The translations under genes were made by a program, and so were the position numbers. Positions 36,354 to 44,764 of a stretch of 64,000 bases of DNA are shown piece by piece. The stretch spans positions 1 to 64,000 of the forward strand of contig NZ_JAHKRM010000003.1 of assembly GCF_019396345.1 (NCBI RefSeq), in the 5' to 3' direction. This DNA comes from Nonomuraea guangzhouensis (GTDB lineage: Bacteria > Actinomycetota > Actinomycetes > Streptosporangiales > Streptosporangiaceae). The notes under the pieces are model-generated. The model worked only from the letters and a program-made list of their open reading frames with translations, did no database searches and was not told the DNA's origin. Positions within the stretch are counted from its first letter, which is position 1, and each line of letters begins with the position of its first letter.

Positions 36354-36383
36354 GAGGCCGTCCGTCGCATGAGGGGCGGCCTC
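36354..36383 (+). terminator. Hairpin after the purine permease gene
   Basis: GAGGCCG (36354-36360) and CGGCCTC (36377-36383) form a 7-base stem that can be lengthened inside the loop. No T-run, so moderate support. Confidence 0.4.
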
Positions 36384-36437
36384 GGGGTATCAACGAGTGA
36401 GACGAAAGGTGAGGTAGGGAAATAACGTGGCATGCCG

Positions 36438-36469
36438 TATAGTTAGCAAAGGTAATGACTCATGCTAAC
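36438..36469 (+). promoter_or_regulatory. Promoter and likely autoregulatory operator of the MarR gene
   Basis: A -10 element TATAGT (36438-36443) overlaps the left arm of an inverted repeat GTTAGC (36442-36447) / GCTAAC (36464-36469). The right arm includes the bases just after the ATG at 36462. A -35 is not clear. Such placement would let the regulator block its own promoter. Confidence 0.5.
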
Positions 36470-36914
36470 CAAGAACCAGTCCCAGATAAACCTGCGCAGC
36501 GACGCAGGCCTGGCCACAGCCCTGCGCGTGTCGCTGGCGCGGCTGACCAGGCGGCTACGACGACAAGCGGCGGCGCACTCGCTGACTCCCACGCAGTTCG
36601 CGACGCTCGCCGCGGTGGAACGGCATTCCGCGATAACCCCCGGCGAATTGGCCGAGCACGAGAAGGTGCAACCTCCCTCGATGACTCGCGTGATCGCCGC
36701 GCTAGAGGAACGCGGTCTGGTGACCCGCACACCGCACCCGACCGACCGGCGACAAGTGACCGTGAGCGTGACCGAGGCCGCCCAGAAACTGCTGAAGGAG
36801 GAACGACGTCTCAAGGAAGCATGGCTGAGCCAGCGGTTGAAGGAGCTGACCGCGGAGGAGAGGTCAATCCTCAGGCAGGCGGCACCGATTCTGGAGAAGC
36901 TCAGCAGGATCTAG
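36462..36914 (+). CDS. MarR family transcriptional regulator
   Basis: A 150-residue winged-helix regulator. The core is LTPTQFATLAAVERH, then GELAEHEKVQPPSMTRVIAA (recognition helix) and the wing RTPHPTDRRQVTVSVTE with the conserved D-R-R. ATG 36462 follows AAAGG by 9 bases. The MFS gene begins 23 bases after its stop, so MarR probably controls that exporter, a usual pairing. Confidence 0.9.
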   Translation: MLTKNQSQINLRSDAGLATALRVSLARLTRRLRRQAAAHSLTPTQFATLAAVERHSAITPGELAEHEKVQPPSMTRVIAALEERGLVTRTPHPTDRRQVTVSVTEAAQKLLKEERRLKEAWLSQRLKELTAEERSILRQAAPILEKLSRI

Positions 36915-36937
36915 AGCCTGAAGAACCCAAGACCGGG

Positions 36938-38161
36938 ATGTTCCGGTCACTCAAGGTACGCAATTACCGCATGTTCGTAGCCGGTGGCGCCGTGTCCAAC
37001 GTCGGCGGCTGGCTGCAACGCACCGCCCAGGACTGGCTGGTGCTCGATCTGACCCACGGCAGCGCGGCGGCCCTCGGCTTGGCGACCGCGCTGCAGTTCC
37101 TGCCGATGCTGCTGTTCGGGCTCTTCGGCGGCGTGCTGGCCGACCGATACCCCAAGCGGCCGACCCTCATCGTGGCGCAGTCCTTGATGGCCGTGCTCGC
37201 CCTGGCCATCGGCCTGCTGACGGTGACGGGCGCCGCCCAGGTGTGGCACGTCTACCTGATGGCGTTCACGCTGGGCCTGATCTCCTGCGTCGAGGTGCCG
37301 ACCCGGCAGGCGTTCGTGGTCGAGATGGTGGGCCGCGCGGACCTGTCGAACGCGATCGCGCTCAACAGCTCCAGCTTCAACCTGGCCCGCGTCGTGGGAC
37401 CGGCGATCGCCGGGGTGCTCATCTTCCTGTTCGGCGGCACCGGACCGCTCTTCCTGATCAACGCGGCCACGTTCGCCGCGGTGATCTCCAGCCTGATCTT
37501 CATGCGCAAGTCCGAGCTGAACCTGTCCGTTCCCGTCCCCAGAGCCAAGGGCCAGCTCCGCGAGGGGCTCAGCTACGTGCTGCATCGCGAAGAGCTGCTG
37601 ATGCCGGTGCTGCTGATCGGCTTCGTGTCGATGTTCTCGCAGTCGTTCTCGATGTCGATCGCGCTCATGGCCCGCGAGGTCTTCAAGGCGGGCGCCTCTT
37701 CGTTCGGCCTGGCCTCCAGCATGTTCGCCGTCGGCGCGCTGGGCGGGGCGTTGCTCGCCGCGCGACGGGCCCGCCCGTCACGCAGGATGCTGATCTCCGG
37801 TGCGATCGGGTTCGGACTGTTCCAGATCGCGACCGGGCTCGCCCCGTTCTACCCGGTGTACCTGCTGCTGCTGATCCCCACCGGCATCGCGCTGATCACG
37901 ATCAACACGGCCGCGAACGCGAGTGTCCAGCTCGCCACGGCACCGGACATGCGCGGCCGCGTCATGGGCATCTACATGCTGGTCTTCACCGGTGGCGCGC
38001 CCATCGGCGCCCCGCTGATCGGCTGGCTGTCCGAGCTGGGCGGTCCCAGGGCGGGCGTCATGCTCTCCGGGGTGCTCGTGCTGGTCGGCACCGGGGTCGC
38101 GGTGCTGCTGACGAAGCTGATCGCCGCCCGGGTGGGCGAGCCGGTGCTCGCGGTCGCCTGA
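36938..38161 (+). CDS. MFS transporter (MFS_3, EntS-like), MarR-linked
   Basis: A 407-residue major facilitator starting MFRSLKVRNYRMFVAGG, a common N-terminus of this group, with about 11-12 transmembrane segments and the DRYPKRPTLI loop signature after helix 2. Probably a drug or metabolite exporter; substrate unknown. The frame is open upstream through the whole marR gene, and ATG 36821 (within marR) would add 39 polar residues. I prefer 36938 because it matches the family N-terminus, but the start is not firm as no strong ribosome binding site exists at either. Confidence 0.85.
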   Translation: MFRSLKVRNYRMFVAGGAVSNVGGWLQRTAQDWLVLDLTHGSAAALGLATALQFLPMLLFGLFGGVLADRYPKRPTLIVAQSLMAVLALAIGLLTVTGAAQVWHVYLMAFTLGLISCVEVPTRQAFVVEMVGRADLSNAIALNSSSFNLARVVGPAIAGVLIFLFGGTGPLFLINAATFAAVISSLIFMRKSELNLSVPVPRAKGQLREGLSYVLHREELLMPVLLIGFVSMFSQSFSMSIALMAREVFKAGASSFGLASSMFAVGALGGALLAARRARPSRRMLISGAIGFGLFQIATGLAPFYPVYLLLLIPTGIALITINTAANASVQLATAPDMRGRVMGIYMLVFTGGAPIGAPLIGWLSELGGPRAGVMLSGVLVLVGTGVAVLLTKLIAARVGEPVLAVA

Positions 38162-38183
38162 GAACGTTGCAGAATCGGGTGGC

Positions 38184-38741
38184 ATGAGGTTATTCGCGGC
38201 GCTGATGCCGCCCGATGAGGTGCTCGACGAGATCGAGCGGGCCATCGAGCCGCATGTCGGGCAGGTGCCGGGCCTGCGCTGGCCGGACCGCGCCACCTGG
38301 CACATCACGCTGGCCTTCTTCGGCGAGGTGCCCGAGCAGGTCCTGCCGGAGCTCGAGGTACGGCTGGCCCGCGCCGTGAGCCGGCACACCAGCCTGGACC
38401 TGGCCTTCACCGGGTTCGGGGCGTTCTCGTCCGCCCGCCGGGCCAGGGTGTTCTGGGCCGGGCTCTCCGGCGACCCGATGATCCGGCTGTCGGAGTCGGT
38501 CAAGGCGGGCGCCCGCCGCGCGGGGGCCGTACAGACCGACGAGAAGCGTTTCCACCCGCACCTGACGCTCGCGCGGGCGCGGACGGAGCTGGACCTCCGC
38601 CCGCTCGTCGAGTCACTGTCCGGGTTCAGCGGCTCGACCTGGCGGGCGGGGTCCGTGCATCTCGTACGCAGCCATCAGGGCGCGCAGGTGAGGTACGAGT
38701 CACTGGCCGAATGGGATCTGGCACCCGCCGAGCGGGATTAG
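38184..38741 (+). CDS. thpR: RNA 2',3'-cyclic phosphodiesterase
   Basis: A 185-residue 2H phosphoesterase (2'-5' RNA ligase family) that opens 2',3'-cyclic phosphates on RNA ends. Both catalytic HxT motifs are present: WHITLAFFG (about residue 40) and HPHLTLARA (about residue 125). The start MRLFAALMPP matches the family. It begins 22 bases after the MFS stop in the same direction, so it may be co-transcribed. Confidence 0.92.
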   Translation: MRLFAALMPPDEVLDEIERAIEPHVGQVPGLRWPDRATWHITLAFFGEVPEQVLPELEVRLARAVSRHTSLDLAFTGFGAFSSARRARVFWAGLSGDPMIRLSESVKAGARRAGAVQTDEKRFHPHLTLARARTELDLRPLVESLSGFSGSTWRAGSVHLVRSHQGAQVRYESLAEWDLAPAERD

Positions 38742-38751
38742 GCTCCACATT

Positions 38752-38835
38752 GTGGACCGTCCTCGCCAATGGCTGTTGCCCGTAGTGCTCGGCCTCCTGC
38801 TGCTGATCGTCGTGGTCGGCGCCCTGCTGACCTGA
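38752..38835 (+). CDS. Possible 27-residue single-helix membrane protein
   Basis: GTG 38752 opens a short frame: a basic start (VDRPRQW) followed by one long hydrophobic helix (LLPVVLGLLLLIVVVGALLT) up to the stop at 38835, two bases before the convergent aldo/keto reductase stop. Composition and topology are those of a membrane miniprotein, but the ribosome binding site is weak. Could be chance in GC-rich DNA. Confidence 0.35.
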   Translation: MDRPRQWLLPVVLGLLLLIVVVGALLT

Positions 38836-38836
38836 G

Positions 38837-39805
38837 CTACCAGGCGTAGTCCTCAGGAGCCGTCTTGTGCCCGGGGAAGATCTCGTCGAGGCGGGCCAGG
38901 GCCGGCTCGTCCAGTTCGATCTCCAGCGTCCGAAGGCTGCCGTCGAGCTGCTCCAGCGTGCGCGGGCCGATGATCGGTCCGGTGACCGCGGGCTGCTTCA
39001 GCAGCCAGGCCAGAGCCACGTGCGCGGGGTCCTCGCCGAGTTCGTCACAGAACTTCTCGTACTGCTCGATCTTGTCGCGGTGCTTCTCGAGCTCCGTGAC
39101 CATGCGGTCGGCGGCCGACCGGCCCTTGTCGATCTTGCGAAGCACGCCGCCCAGCAGGCCGCCGGCCAGCGGGCTCCACGGGATCACGCCGAGGCCGTAG
39201 TCCTGGCAGGCGGGCAGCACCTCCAGCTCGACCGCGCGGGTGAGCAGGTTGTAGTGGCTCTGCTCGCTGACGAGCCCGATCGAGTTGCGGCGCGCGGCGG
39301 TCTCCTGGGCCTTGGCGATGTGCCAGCCCGCGAAGTTGGACGAGCCCACGTACAGGATCTTGCCCTGCTGCTTGAGGACGTCCATGGCCTCCCAGAACTC
39401 GTCGAACGGGGTGTTCCGGTCGACGTGGTGGGCCTGGTAGATGTCGATGTAGTCGGTCTGCATGCGCTTGAGCGAGGCGTCGCAGGCGCGGCGGATGTTC
39501 AGCGCGGAGAGCAGGTTTTCGTTGGGCCAGTCACCCATCGAGCCGTAGAGCTTGGTCGCGATGACCGTCTTCTCCCGGCGGCCGCCGCCCTGGGCGAACC
39601 AGCGGCCGAGGATCTGCTCGGTGATCCCCTCGCCCTGTTTCCAGCCGTACACGTTGGCCGTGTCGAAGAAGTTGATGCCCAGCTCATGGGCCCTGTCCAT
39701 GATGACGAAGGAGTCTTCCTCCGAGGTCACAGGGCCGAAGTTCATGGTGCCGAGGCAGAGTGGACTGACCCGGAGGCCACTGCGTCCGAGGTTCACATAA
39801 TCCAT
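38837..39805 (-). CDS. Aldo/keto reductase
   Basis: A 322-residue NADPH-dependent oxidoreductase of the AKR superfamily, TIM barrel. The catalytic tetrad is visible: Asp in FFDTANVYGW, Tyr in VYGW, Lys in IATKLYG and His in YQAHHVDR. The cofactor site is in SPLAGGLLGG and IIGPRTLEQL. ATG 39805 has GGTGGAGG 4-5 bases upstream. Its promoter shares a MerR-type dyad with the divergent MATE gene, suggesting induction by a reactive compound or drug. The natural substrate is unknown. Confidence 0.92.
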   Translation of the reverse strand: MDYVNLGRSGLRVSPLCLGTMNFGPVTSEEDSFVIMDRAHELGINFFDTANVYGWKQGEGITEQILGRWFAQGGGRREKTVIATKLYGSMGDWPNENLLSALNIRRACDASLKRMQTDYIDIYQAHHVDRNTPFDEFWEAMDVLKQQGKILYVGSSNFAGWHIAKAQETAARRNSIGLVSEQSHYNLLTRAVELEVLPACQDYGLGVIPWSPLAGGLLGGVLRKIDKGRSAADRMVTELEKHRDKIEQYEKFCDELGEDPAHVALAWLLKQPAVTGPIIGPRTLEQLDGSLRTLEIELDEPALARLDEIFPGHKTAPEDYAW

Positions 39806-39812
39806 GACCTCC

Positions 39813-39850
39813 ACCCTAAATACCTGGAGTGCACTCCAGCCAAGTAGGGT
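39813..39850. promoter_or_regulatory. Symmetric divergent promoter with MerR-type dyad
   Basis: A perfect 16-base palindrome CTGGAGTGCACTCCAG (39824-39839) is flanked at equal distance by CCCTA (39814-39818) and TAGGG (39845-39849). Each side yields a TAGGGT -10 element: on minus (39818-39813) for the aldo/keto reductase with TTGGCT 19 bases upstream, and on plus (39845-39850) for the MATE gene. A 19-base spacer around a GGAGT/ACTCC dyad is typical of MerR-family activators. No merR gene is in the neighbourhood. Confidence 0.7.
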
Positions 39851-39857
39851 CAGCGGG

Positions 39858-41132
39858 GTGAGGTCGGGCATCCTACGCGCCGCGGTGCCCCTGTTCCTTT
39901 CCATGGTCACCACCACGCTCGGGACGCTCGTGGTCACCTCCGTGCTCGGCAGGCACGCCACCGTCACGCTGGCCGCCTTCGCGGTCATGTCGGCCGTGCT
40001 GAACCCCGCCTCCGCCGCCGTCGTGGGCGCTCTGCGCGGGCTCGCGCCGTTCGTCGCGCCGTACAAGGACGCGCCCGCGGCGGCCGTGCCGATCCTGCGG
40101 GACGCGCGCTGGCTCACCCTCTTGGTGGGCACGGCCGGCGCGCTCGCGGTGCTCTGCGTGCCGATGCTGGCCCGCGCCACCGGGGCGCCCGCCGAGGTCG
40201 TGGCCGAGCTGGGACCGCTGCCCTGGCTCCTCGCGCTCTATCTGCTGGTGTTCGCCTCGGGTGGCGGGGCCAACACCGTGCTCGTGGCGCTCGGCCACAG
40301 CCGCCAGGTGCTCTGGTCCAGCCTGGCGGCCACGACCGCGATGATCGGTTGCACGGTCGCCCTGGTGCCGCCGTTCGGCCTGGCCGGCGTGGGCGTCGCC
40401 TGGCTGCTGTCGGGCGTCGCGGGCGTGGCCGTCTCGAACCTCTGCCTGCGCCGCGCCCTCGGGACGCGCGTCGGCCAGGCCCGGCCACGGATCAAGGAGA
40501 TCGTCCGGCTCGGCCGGGTGAGCATCCCGCTGGCCGGGACCGTGCTGATCAAGTTCGGTGGCCTCGGGGTCGTCACCTTCGCCGCGAGCGCGACCGGCAC
40601 GCGTGACGTGGCCGCGCACGCGGTGCTGAGCACGCTCACCGGGTTTATCATGCTGTTCTCGATCTCCGTGGCGCAGGCGTCGGTGCCCGAGGTTGCCAGG
40701 GCCGCCGACGTGACGCAGGCGCGCCGGGCCAATCGGACCGCGGCCCTGCTCGCCCTGGCGGGGACGGCGATAGCCGCGGCCGTGCTGCTCGGGTTCGGTG
40801 ACTCGGCGCTGATGCTGTTCAGCGATGACCCGAGCGTGCGGGAGCGGGCCGTGGCGCTGCTGCCGCTGATGCTGCTGGCCTCGACGGCCGATGGGGCGCA
40901 GGCGGTTCAGGGCATCGGGCTCACCGCGCTCAAGCGGTCCGGGGCGAGCCTGATCTACTTCGCCGCCGGCTACGGGGTGATGGTGGCCGTCGCCGCGCCC
41001 GTGGCCGCCGCCTGGGGGCTCGCCGGGCTGTGGTGGCTCATGGCGGTGACCAACGGCGTGCTGGTCGTGCTGCAGGGCACCGGGTTCCACCGGCACAGCG
41101 CGAGGGTGGGCGCGGTGTCCGTTGGGGCATGA
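39858..41132 (+). CDS. MATE-family multidrug efflux transporter
   Basis: A 424-residue integral membrane protein with about 12 transmembrane segments in the MATE arrangement: LRAAVPLFLSMVTTTLGTLV, a mirrored second half beginning IKEIVRLGRVSIPLAGTVLI, and VVGALRGLAPFV. It would export cationic drugs using an ion gradient. GTG 39858 lies 8 bases after the TAGGGT -10, so the message is probably leaderless. Shares the MerR-type operator with the aldo/keto reductase. The next gene overlaps nothing and begins 7 bases on. Confidence 0.87.
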   Translation: MRSGILRAAVPLFLSMVTTTLGTLVVTSVLGRHATVTLAAFAVMSAVLNPASAAVVGALRGLAPFVAPYKDAPAAAVPILRDARWLTLLVGTAGALAVLCVPMLARATGAPAEVVAELGPLPWLLALYLLVFASGGGANTVLVALGHSRQVLWSSLAATTAMIGCTVALVPPFGLAGVGVAWLLSGVAGVAVSNLCLRRALGTRVGQARPRIKEIVRLGRVSIPLAGTVLIKFGGLGVVTFAASATGTRDVAAHAVLSTLTGFIMLFSISVAQASVPEVARAADVTQARRANRTAALLALAGTAIAAAVLLGFGDSALMLFSDDPSVRERAVALLPLMLLASTADGAQAVQGIGLTALKRSGASLIYFAAGYGVMVAVAAPVAAAWGLAGLWWLMAVTNGVLVVLQGTGFHRHSARVGAVSVGA

Positions 41133-41139
41133 TGGCGGG

Positions 41140-42147
41140 GTGGGGGATCTTTTGCAGCGAACGACCGCCGGGGTGGTCGCGGTGTTCGCCGTTTGCCTGG
41201 CCGCGAGTCCGGCCTTCGCCGAAGAGGGCGAGAAGAAGCTGTTCACGTTCAAGGATCCGCGGATCACCGAGTCGAGCGGGCTGGCCGTGTCGCCGACGCT
41301 GGAGGGCGTCTTCTACACGCACAACGACAGCTCCGCGGCGCCGACGTTCTACGCGGTCGGGACCGATGGGCGGACGCGGGCGACGTTCCGCGTCCAGGGG
41401 GCGCAGGCTCGTGACTGGGAGGCGATGGCCGCGAGCAAGGATCCCGCCACGGGGCGTGGGGTGCTGTGGTTCGCCGACATCGGCGACAACCTGAACGGGG
41501 CCTGGCCGGACGTCTCCGTCTACAAGGTCATGGAGCCGTCGAGCCTGCGGAACGCCACGCTTCCGGCGGTCCGCTACCGGTTCCGCTACGCGGACGGCGC
41601 CAGGAACGCCGAAGGCATCATGGTCAACCCGGTGACCGGCCGGCTCTTCGTGGTGTCGAAGGAGTTCTCCGGGTCGGTGTACCAGGCGCCCAAGAAGCTC
41701 AGGACCGACCGGGTCAACGTGCTCCGCAAGGTGGGCGCGGCGCCGATCATGGCGACGGACGCCGCGTACGCGCCCGACGGCACGTCGTACGTCATCCGTA
41801 CGTACTTCTCGGCCACGGTCTACCGCCCCTCGGGGGAGTCGATCGCCAAGGTGTCGATGCCGGAGCTGAAGCAGGCCGAGTCCATCGCCTACACGAGTGA
41901 CGGCAAGAGCCTGCTGACCGGCTCGGAGGGCGTCCGCAGCCCGGTCTACCAGGTGGCGCTGCCCGCGGCCGCGCTGCCGTCCACCCGGCCGTCCAGCTCG
42001 CCGTCCGCCCGCTCGAAGGCGGTCGCCTCGTCGTCCGCCCGGCCGGCGCCGGCCGAGGGGCTCAGCCCGAGGGACGTGCTGATCTGGCTGGCCGCCGCCG
42101 TGGGCGCCACCGGCGTCATCGCGTTAGTCGCCCGCCGCACCCGGTAG
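41140..42147 (+). CDS. Secreted, C-terminally anchored beta-propeller-like protein
   Basis: A 335-residue protein with a signal peptide (TTAGVVAVFAVCLAASPAFA), an extracellular domain with propeller-like strands (ITESSGLAVSPTLEGVFYTH; AEGIMVNPVTGRLFVVSKEF; AESIAYTSDGKSLLTGSEG), a Ser/Pro/Ala-rich linker and a C-terminal transmembrane helix (VLIWLAAAVGATGVIALVA) with a basic tail. The layout is that of a cell-surface protein. No enzyme motif recognised. GTG 41140 is used; upstream TTG 41122 is less likely. It starts 7 bases after the MATE stop, so co-transcription is likely. Confidence 0.75.
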   Translation: MGDLLQRTTAGVVAVFAVCLAASPAFAEEGEKKLFTFKDPRITESSGLAVSPTLEGVFYTHNDSSAAPTFYAVGTDGRTRATFRVQGAQARDWEAMAASKDPATGRGVLWFADIGDNLNGAWPDVSVYKVMEPSSLRNATLPAVRYRFRYADGARNAEGIMVNPVTGRLFVVSKEFSGSVYQAPKKLRTDRVNVLRKVGAAPIMATDAAYAPDGTSYVIRTYFSATVYRPSGESIAKVSMPELKQAESIAYTSDGKSLLTGSEGVRSPVYQVALPAAALPSTRPSSSPSARSKAVASSSARPAPAEGLSPRDVLIWLAAAVGATGVIALVARRTR

Positions 42148-42150
42148 GCC

Positions 42151-43074
42151 TCAAGGCCTGAGTACGATCTTGCCGCGGGTGTGGCGCTTCTCCAGTTCGC
42201 GGAAGGCGTCCCGGACCTCGTCCAGGCTGTACGTACCGGCGATCGGGATCTCCAGCCGGCCCGCGCTGATCAGCGCGGCCAGCTCGGCGAGCACCGCGGC
42301 GCTGGCCGCGGCCATGTTTCCCTCGGCCTTGACCCCGTACTTCTCGACGGCCTCGAAGTTGATGATCGTGTCGATCCGCTCAGGAGCGACTCCGAGCTCG
42401 AGTGCGATCTCGACATAGTCGGCGCCGAAGGCATCGATGAAGGCGTCGACCTTCCCGCCGCCGGCGGCGGCCCTGATGCGGTCGGCGACACCCTCGCCAT
42501 AGGCGACGGGGATCGCGCCATGGTCGGCGAGCCACTGGTGGTTGGCCTCGCTCGCCAGACCGATCACGGTGGCGCCGGTGTCGCGGGCGAGCTGGACCGC
42601 GATCGACCCCACTCCACCGGCGGCACCGGAGATCACCACCGTGTCGCCCGGCCCTGCCGCGACGGCGCGTACCGCCGCGTACGCCGTCGTTCCCGACACG
42701 AACAGCGAGCCGGCCTGCTCCCAGGAAACACCGGCGGGCCGGTGGATGAGATCGGCGGCCTCCACGACGACGAACTCGGCGTGGCTCGCCCGGTTGTGGG
42801 TGAACCCGATCACCTCATCACCGCCGGCGAACCCGTCGACCCCCGCGCCGACCTCCGCCACCACCCCGGCCAGATCGCTGCCCTCACCGGAGGGGAACGT
42901 CGCCGGCCAACGGTCATGCAGCGCTCCCGTACGGATCATCGCCTCACCCGGGTTGATCGACGCCGCCTCGACCCGCACCAGGACCTGGCCGGCTCCGGGG
43001 ACCGGCCGGTCCACCTCGACGACCTGCAGAACCTCGATGCCGCCGTACTGCTGAAATCTCACTGCCCTGGACAT
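42151..43074 (-). CDS. NADP-dependent zinc-independent quinone oxidoreductase-like enzyme
   Basis: A 307-residue medium-chain dehydrogenase/reductase (quinone oxidoreductase type). N-terminal GroES-like half: VRVEAASINPGEAMIRTG, FPSGEGSDLAGVVAEVG, GFAGGDEVIGFT. Rossmann half: VVISGAAGGVGSIAVQLAR. The catalytic zinc ligands of classical alcohol dehydrogenases are absent. ATG 43074 follows CAGGGAG. The divergent XRE regulator at 43231 is a common neighbour and probable controller. Confidence 0.88.
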   Translation of the reverse strand: MSRAVRFQQYGGIEVLQVVEVDRPVPGAGQVLVRVEAASINPGEAMIRTGALHDRWPATFPSGEGSDLAGVVAEVGAGVDGFAGGDEVIGFTHNRASHAEFVVVEAADLIHRPAGVSWEQAGSLFVSGTTAYAAVRAVAAGPGDTVVISGAAGGVGSIAVQLARDTGATVIGLASEANHQWLADHGAIPVAYGEGVADRIRAAAGGGKVDAFIDAFGADYVEIALELGVAPERIDTIINFEAVEKYGVKAEGNMAAASAAVLAELAALISAGRLEIPIAGTYSLDEVRDAFRELEKRHTRGKIVLRP

Positions 43075-43230
43075 TCCATGCTCCCTGAACTGGTGTCTTC
43101 CGCCCATCCGGGCCGGTACTGACCACGCTGCCAGGGGTCCGCGGCAGGCACGAGCGGACAGGCTTCCCTAGGATCGGCAGTCCCAGGCTGGCCATGCTGA
43201 CCTGGGGGAAGTCTCGGCGATGATGGTGAG

Positions 43231-44094
43231 ATGGACATGGACCGCCCAGAGCTCGCCGACTTCCTGCGCCGTTCCAGGGAACGGCTACGCCCTCAGGAGG
43301 TAGGTCTGCCGGCCGGGCCACGGCGCCGCACGCCCGGATTGCGGCGTGAGGAGCTCTCCCAGCTCGCCGGGATGTCCGCCGACTACTACATGCGCCTCGA
43401 ACAGGCCAGGAGTCCCCAGCCCTCGACCCAGATCCTCGCCTCGCTCGCCCGTGCGCTGCGCCTGACCGAGGACGAGCGCGACCACCTCTACCTGCTGGCG
43501 GGACACCGGCCGCCGGCCGGCCGCCTGGCGGGCGACCACGTACGGCCCGGCCTGCTCTATCTGCTCGACCAGCTCAAGGAGACCCCGGCGCACATCACCA
43601 ACGACATCGGTGACCTCCTCGCGCACAACACCATGGCCGAAGCGCTCCTCGGCTGTGTCTGCTCGGTCCGCGAACAGGACCGCAACTTCGTGTGGCGCTG
43701 GTTCACCGACCCCGCGATCCGCCAGATCTACTCACCCGACGAACGCCGACAGCACAGCCGCGCCAACGTCGCGGACCTGCGCGCCGCCATCGCCCGGCGC
43801 GGCAGCGACGCCGCCTCCACCGGGCTCGTCACCAGACTGCGGGCCGTCAGCCCCGAGTTCGCCGATCTGTGGGATCTGCACGAGGTCGCCGTACGGCGCA
43901 GCAGCCGCATGCGCGTCAACCACCCCGCCATCGGGCCCCTCGAACTCGAATGCGAGACGCTCCTCAGCCCAGCCGAGGACCAGAAACTCCTCATCTTCAC
44001 CCCGCCGCCCGGCACATCCAACATCGACCACCTGAGCCTGCTCCGCGTCCTCGGCCACGACGACTTCACCCCGGCCGCTCCCGAACGCCGCTGA
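43231..44094 (+). CDS. XRE-family regulator with MmyB-like ligand domain
   Basis: A 287-residue regulator. The N-terminal helix-turn-helix is RRTPGLRREELSQLAGMSAD then YYMRLEQARSPQPSTQILAS; the long C-terminal domain (from LLDQLKETPAHITNDIGD) matches the MmyB-like ligand-binding domain. Such proteins usually sit opposite an oxidoreductase gene and control it, as here (156-base gap). In the gap, CTTCCCTAGG (43163-43172) and CCTGGGGGAAG (43201-43211) form an imperfect inverted repeat that may be its operator. Confidence 0.88.
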   Translation: MDMDRPELADFLRRSRERLRPQEVGLPAGPRRRTPGLRREELSQLAGMSADYYMRLEQARSPQPSTQILASLARALRLTEDERDHLYLLAGHRPPAGRLAGDHVRPGLLYLLDQLKETPAHITNDIGDLLAHNTMAEALLGCVCSVREQDRNFVWRWFTDPAIRQIYSPDERRQHSRANVADLRAAIARRGSDAASTGLVTRLRAVSPEFADLWDLHEVAVRRSSRMRVNHPAIGPLELECETLLSPAEDQKLLIFTPPPGTSNIDHLSLLRVLGHDDFTPAAPERR

Positions 44095-44108
44095 TCTGTC
44101 GATCACGT

Positions 44109-44149
44109 CAGACCGCCGCCCCTCGAACCATGAGAGGGACGGCGGTCTG
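44109..44149. terminator. Bidirectional terminator hairpin
   Basis: CAGACCGCCG (44109-44118) pairs perfectly with CGGCGGTCTG (44140-44149); inner CCC/GGG pairs extend it. It lies between the convergent XRE regulator and secreted-protein genes. Confidence 0.7.
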
Positions 44150-44161
44150 GCTAGTGATGGG

Positions 44162-44713
44162 CTATCGCGATGCCTTGTCGAGATCCGCGGTACCTGATTG
44201 CTGGGCGGTGGCGCTGAGCGCGGGCAGCACGATCATGCGGAGCTGGGCCTGGCCGGAGATGGTCTTGCCGCTGTTTCCGCCGTAGTAGTAGGCCCGCATG
44301 ATGTACGTGTCGGGCGTCAATGAGGAGACGAACGTCTTCTGGTTGGACACGCAGTTGCCGCCGGTCCGGTTGCCGATGATGGTGGACACGTGGGCACCGT
44401 CGGACACGCGGTAGAAGGCCCAGAAGGGGTCTTCGTCCGGGGTGATGCCGTTGCCGCCGACGTTGTACCTTTGGCCGTTTCGGACGGTGAGGTCGGCGAC
44501 GGGGCCGTCGATGGGATCGGTCTCGTACTTGATGTATCCCCCGTTGACGTACACGTGCGCGGCCGTGTTGCACCGCGCGGCGGAGGCCGCCGTGGAGGTC
44601 TGCGCCGCTACCGCCGTGCCGAGGCCGACGGCGAGCACGAGCACGCTCAGGACACGCGTCAGAGCGGTTCGGGCGATGACTACCTGGGATCGGTGTTGCC
44701 GGCGGATCTTCAT
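44162..44713 (-). CDS. Secreted protein of unknown function, divergent from the SARP gene
   Basis: A 183-residue exported protein: basic start MKIRRQHRSQ, hydrophobic LTRVLSVLVLAVGLGTAVAA and a likely cleavage around ASAARC. The mature domain is small and beta-rich (AHVYVNGGYIKYETDPIDG; TYIMRAYYYGG) with two cysteines (ARCNTA, GNCVSN). Not recognised. I use ATG 44713 (MKIRR), which is better spaced from GGAAGGAAG than ATG 44719. A heptamer array typical for SARP activators lies just upstream of its probable -10, so it may be the SARP's direct target. Confidence 0.72.
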   Translation of the reverse strand: MKIRRQHRSQVVIARTALTRVLSVLVLAVGLGTAVAAQTSTAASAARCNTAAHVYVNGGYIKYETDPIDGPVADLTVRNGQRYNVGGNGITPDEDPFWAFYRVSDGAHVSTIIGNRTGGNCVSNQKTFVSSLTPDTYIMRAYYYGGNSGKTISGQAQLRMIVLPALSATAQQSGTADLDKASR

Positions 44714-44764
44714 GAGCATTCTTCCTTCCTCGGTTGAGTCGGCGCGATCACCTGACTGCCGGGG

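Noticed and set aside
36455..36937. N-terminal extension of the MFS protein through the marR gene
   Set aside because: The marR product is a complete winged-helix protein in another frame; the extension is Arg/Asp/Gly-rich without domain.
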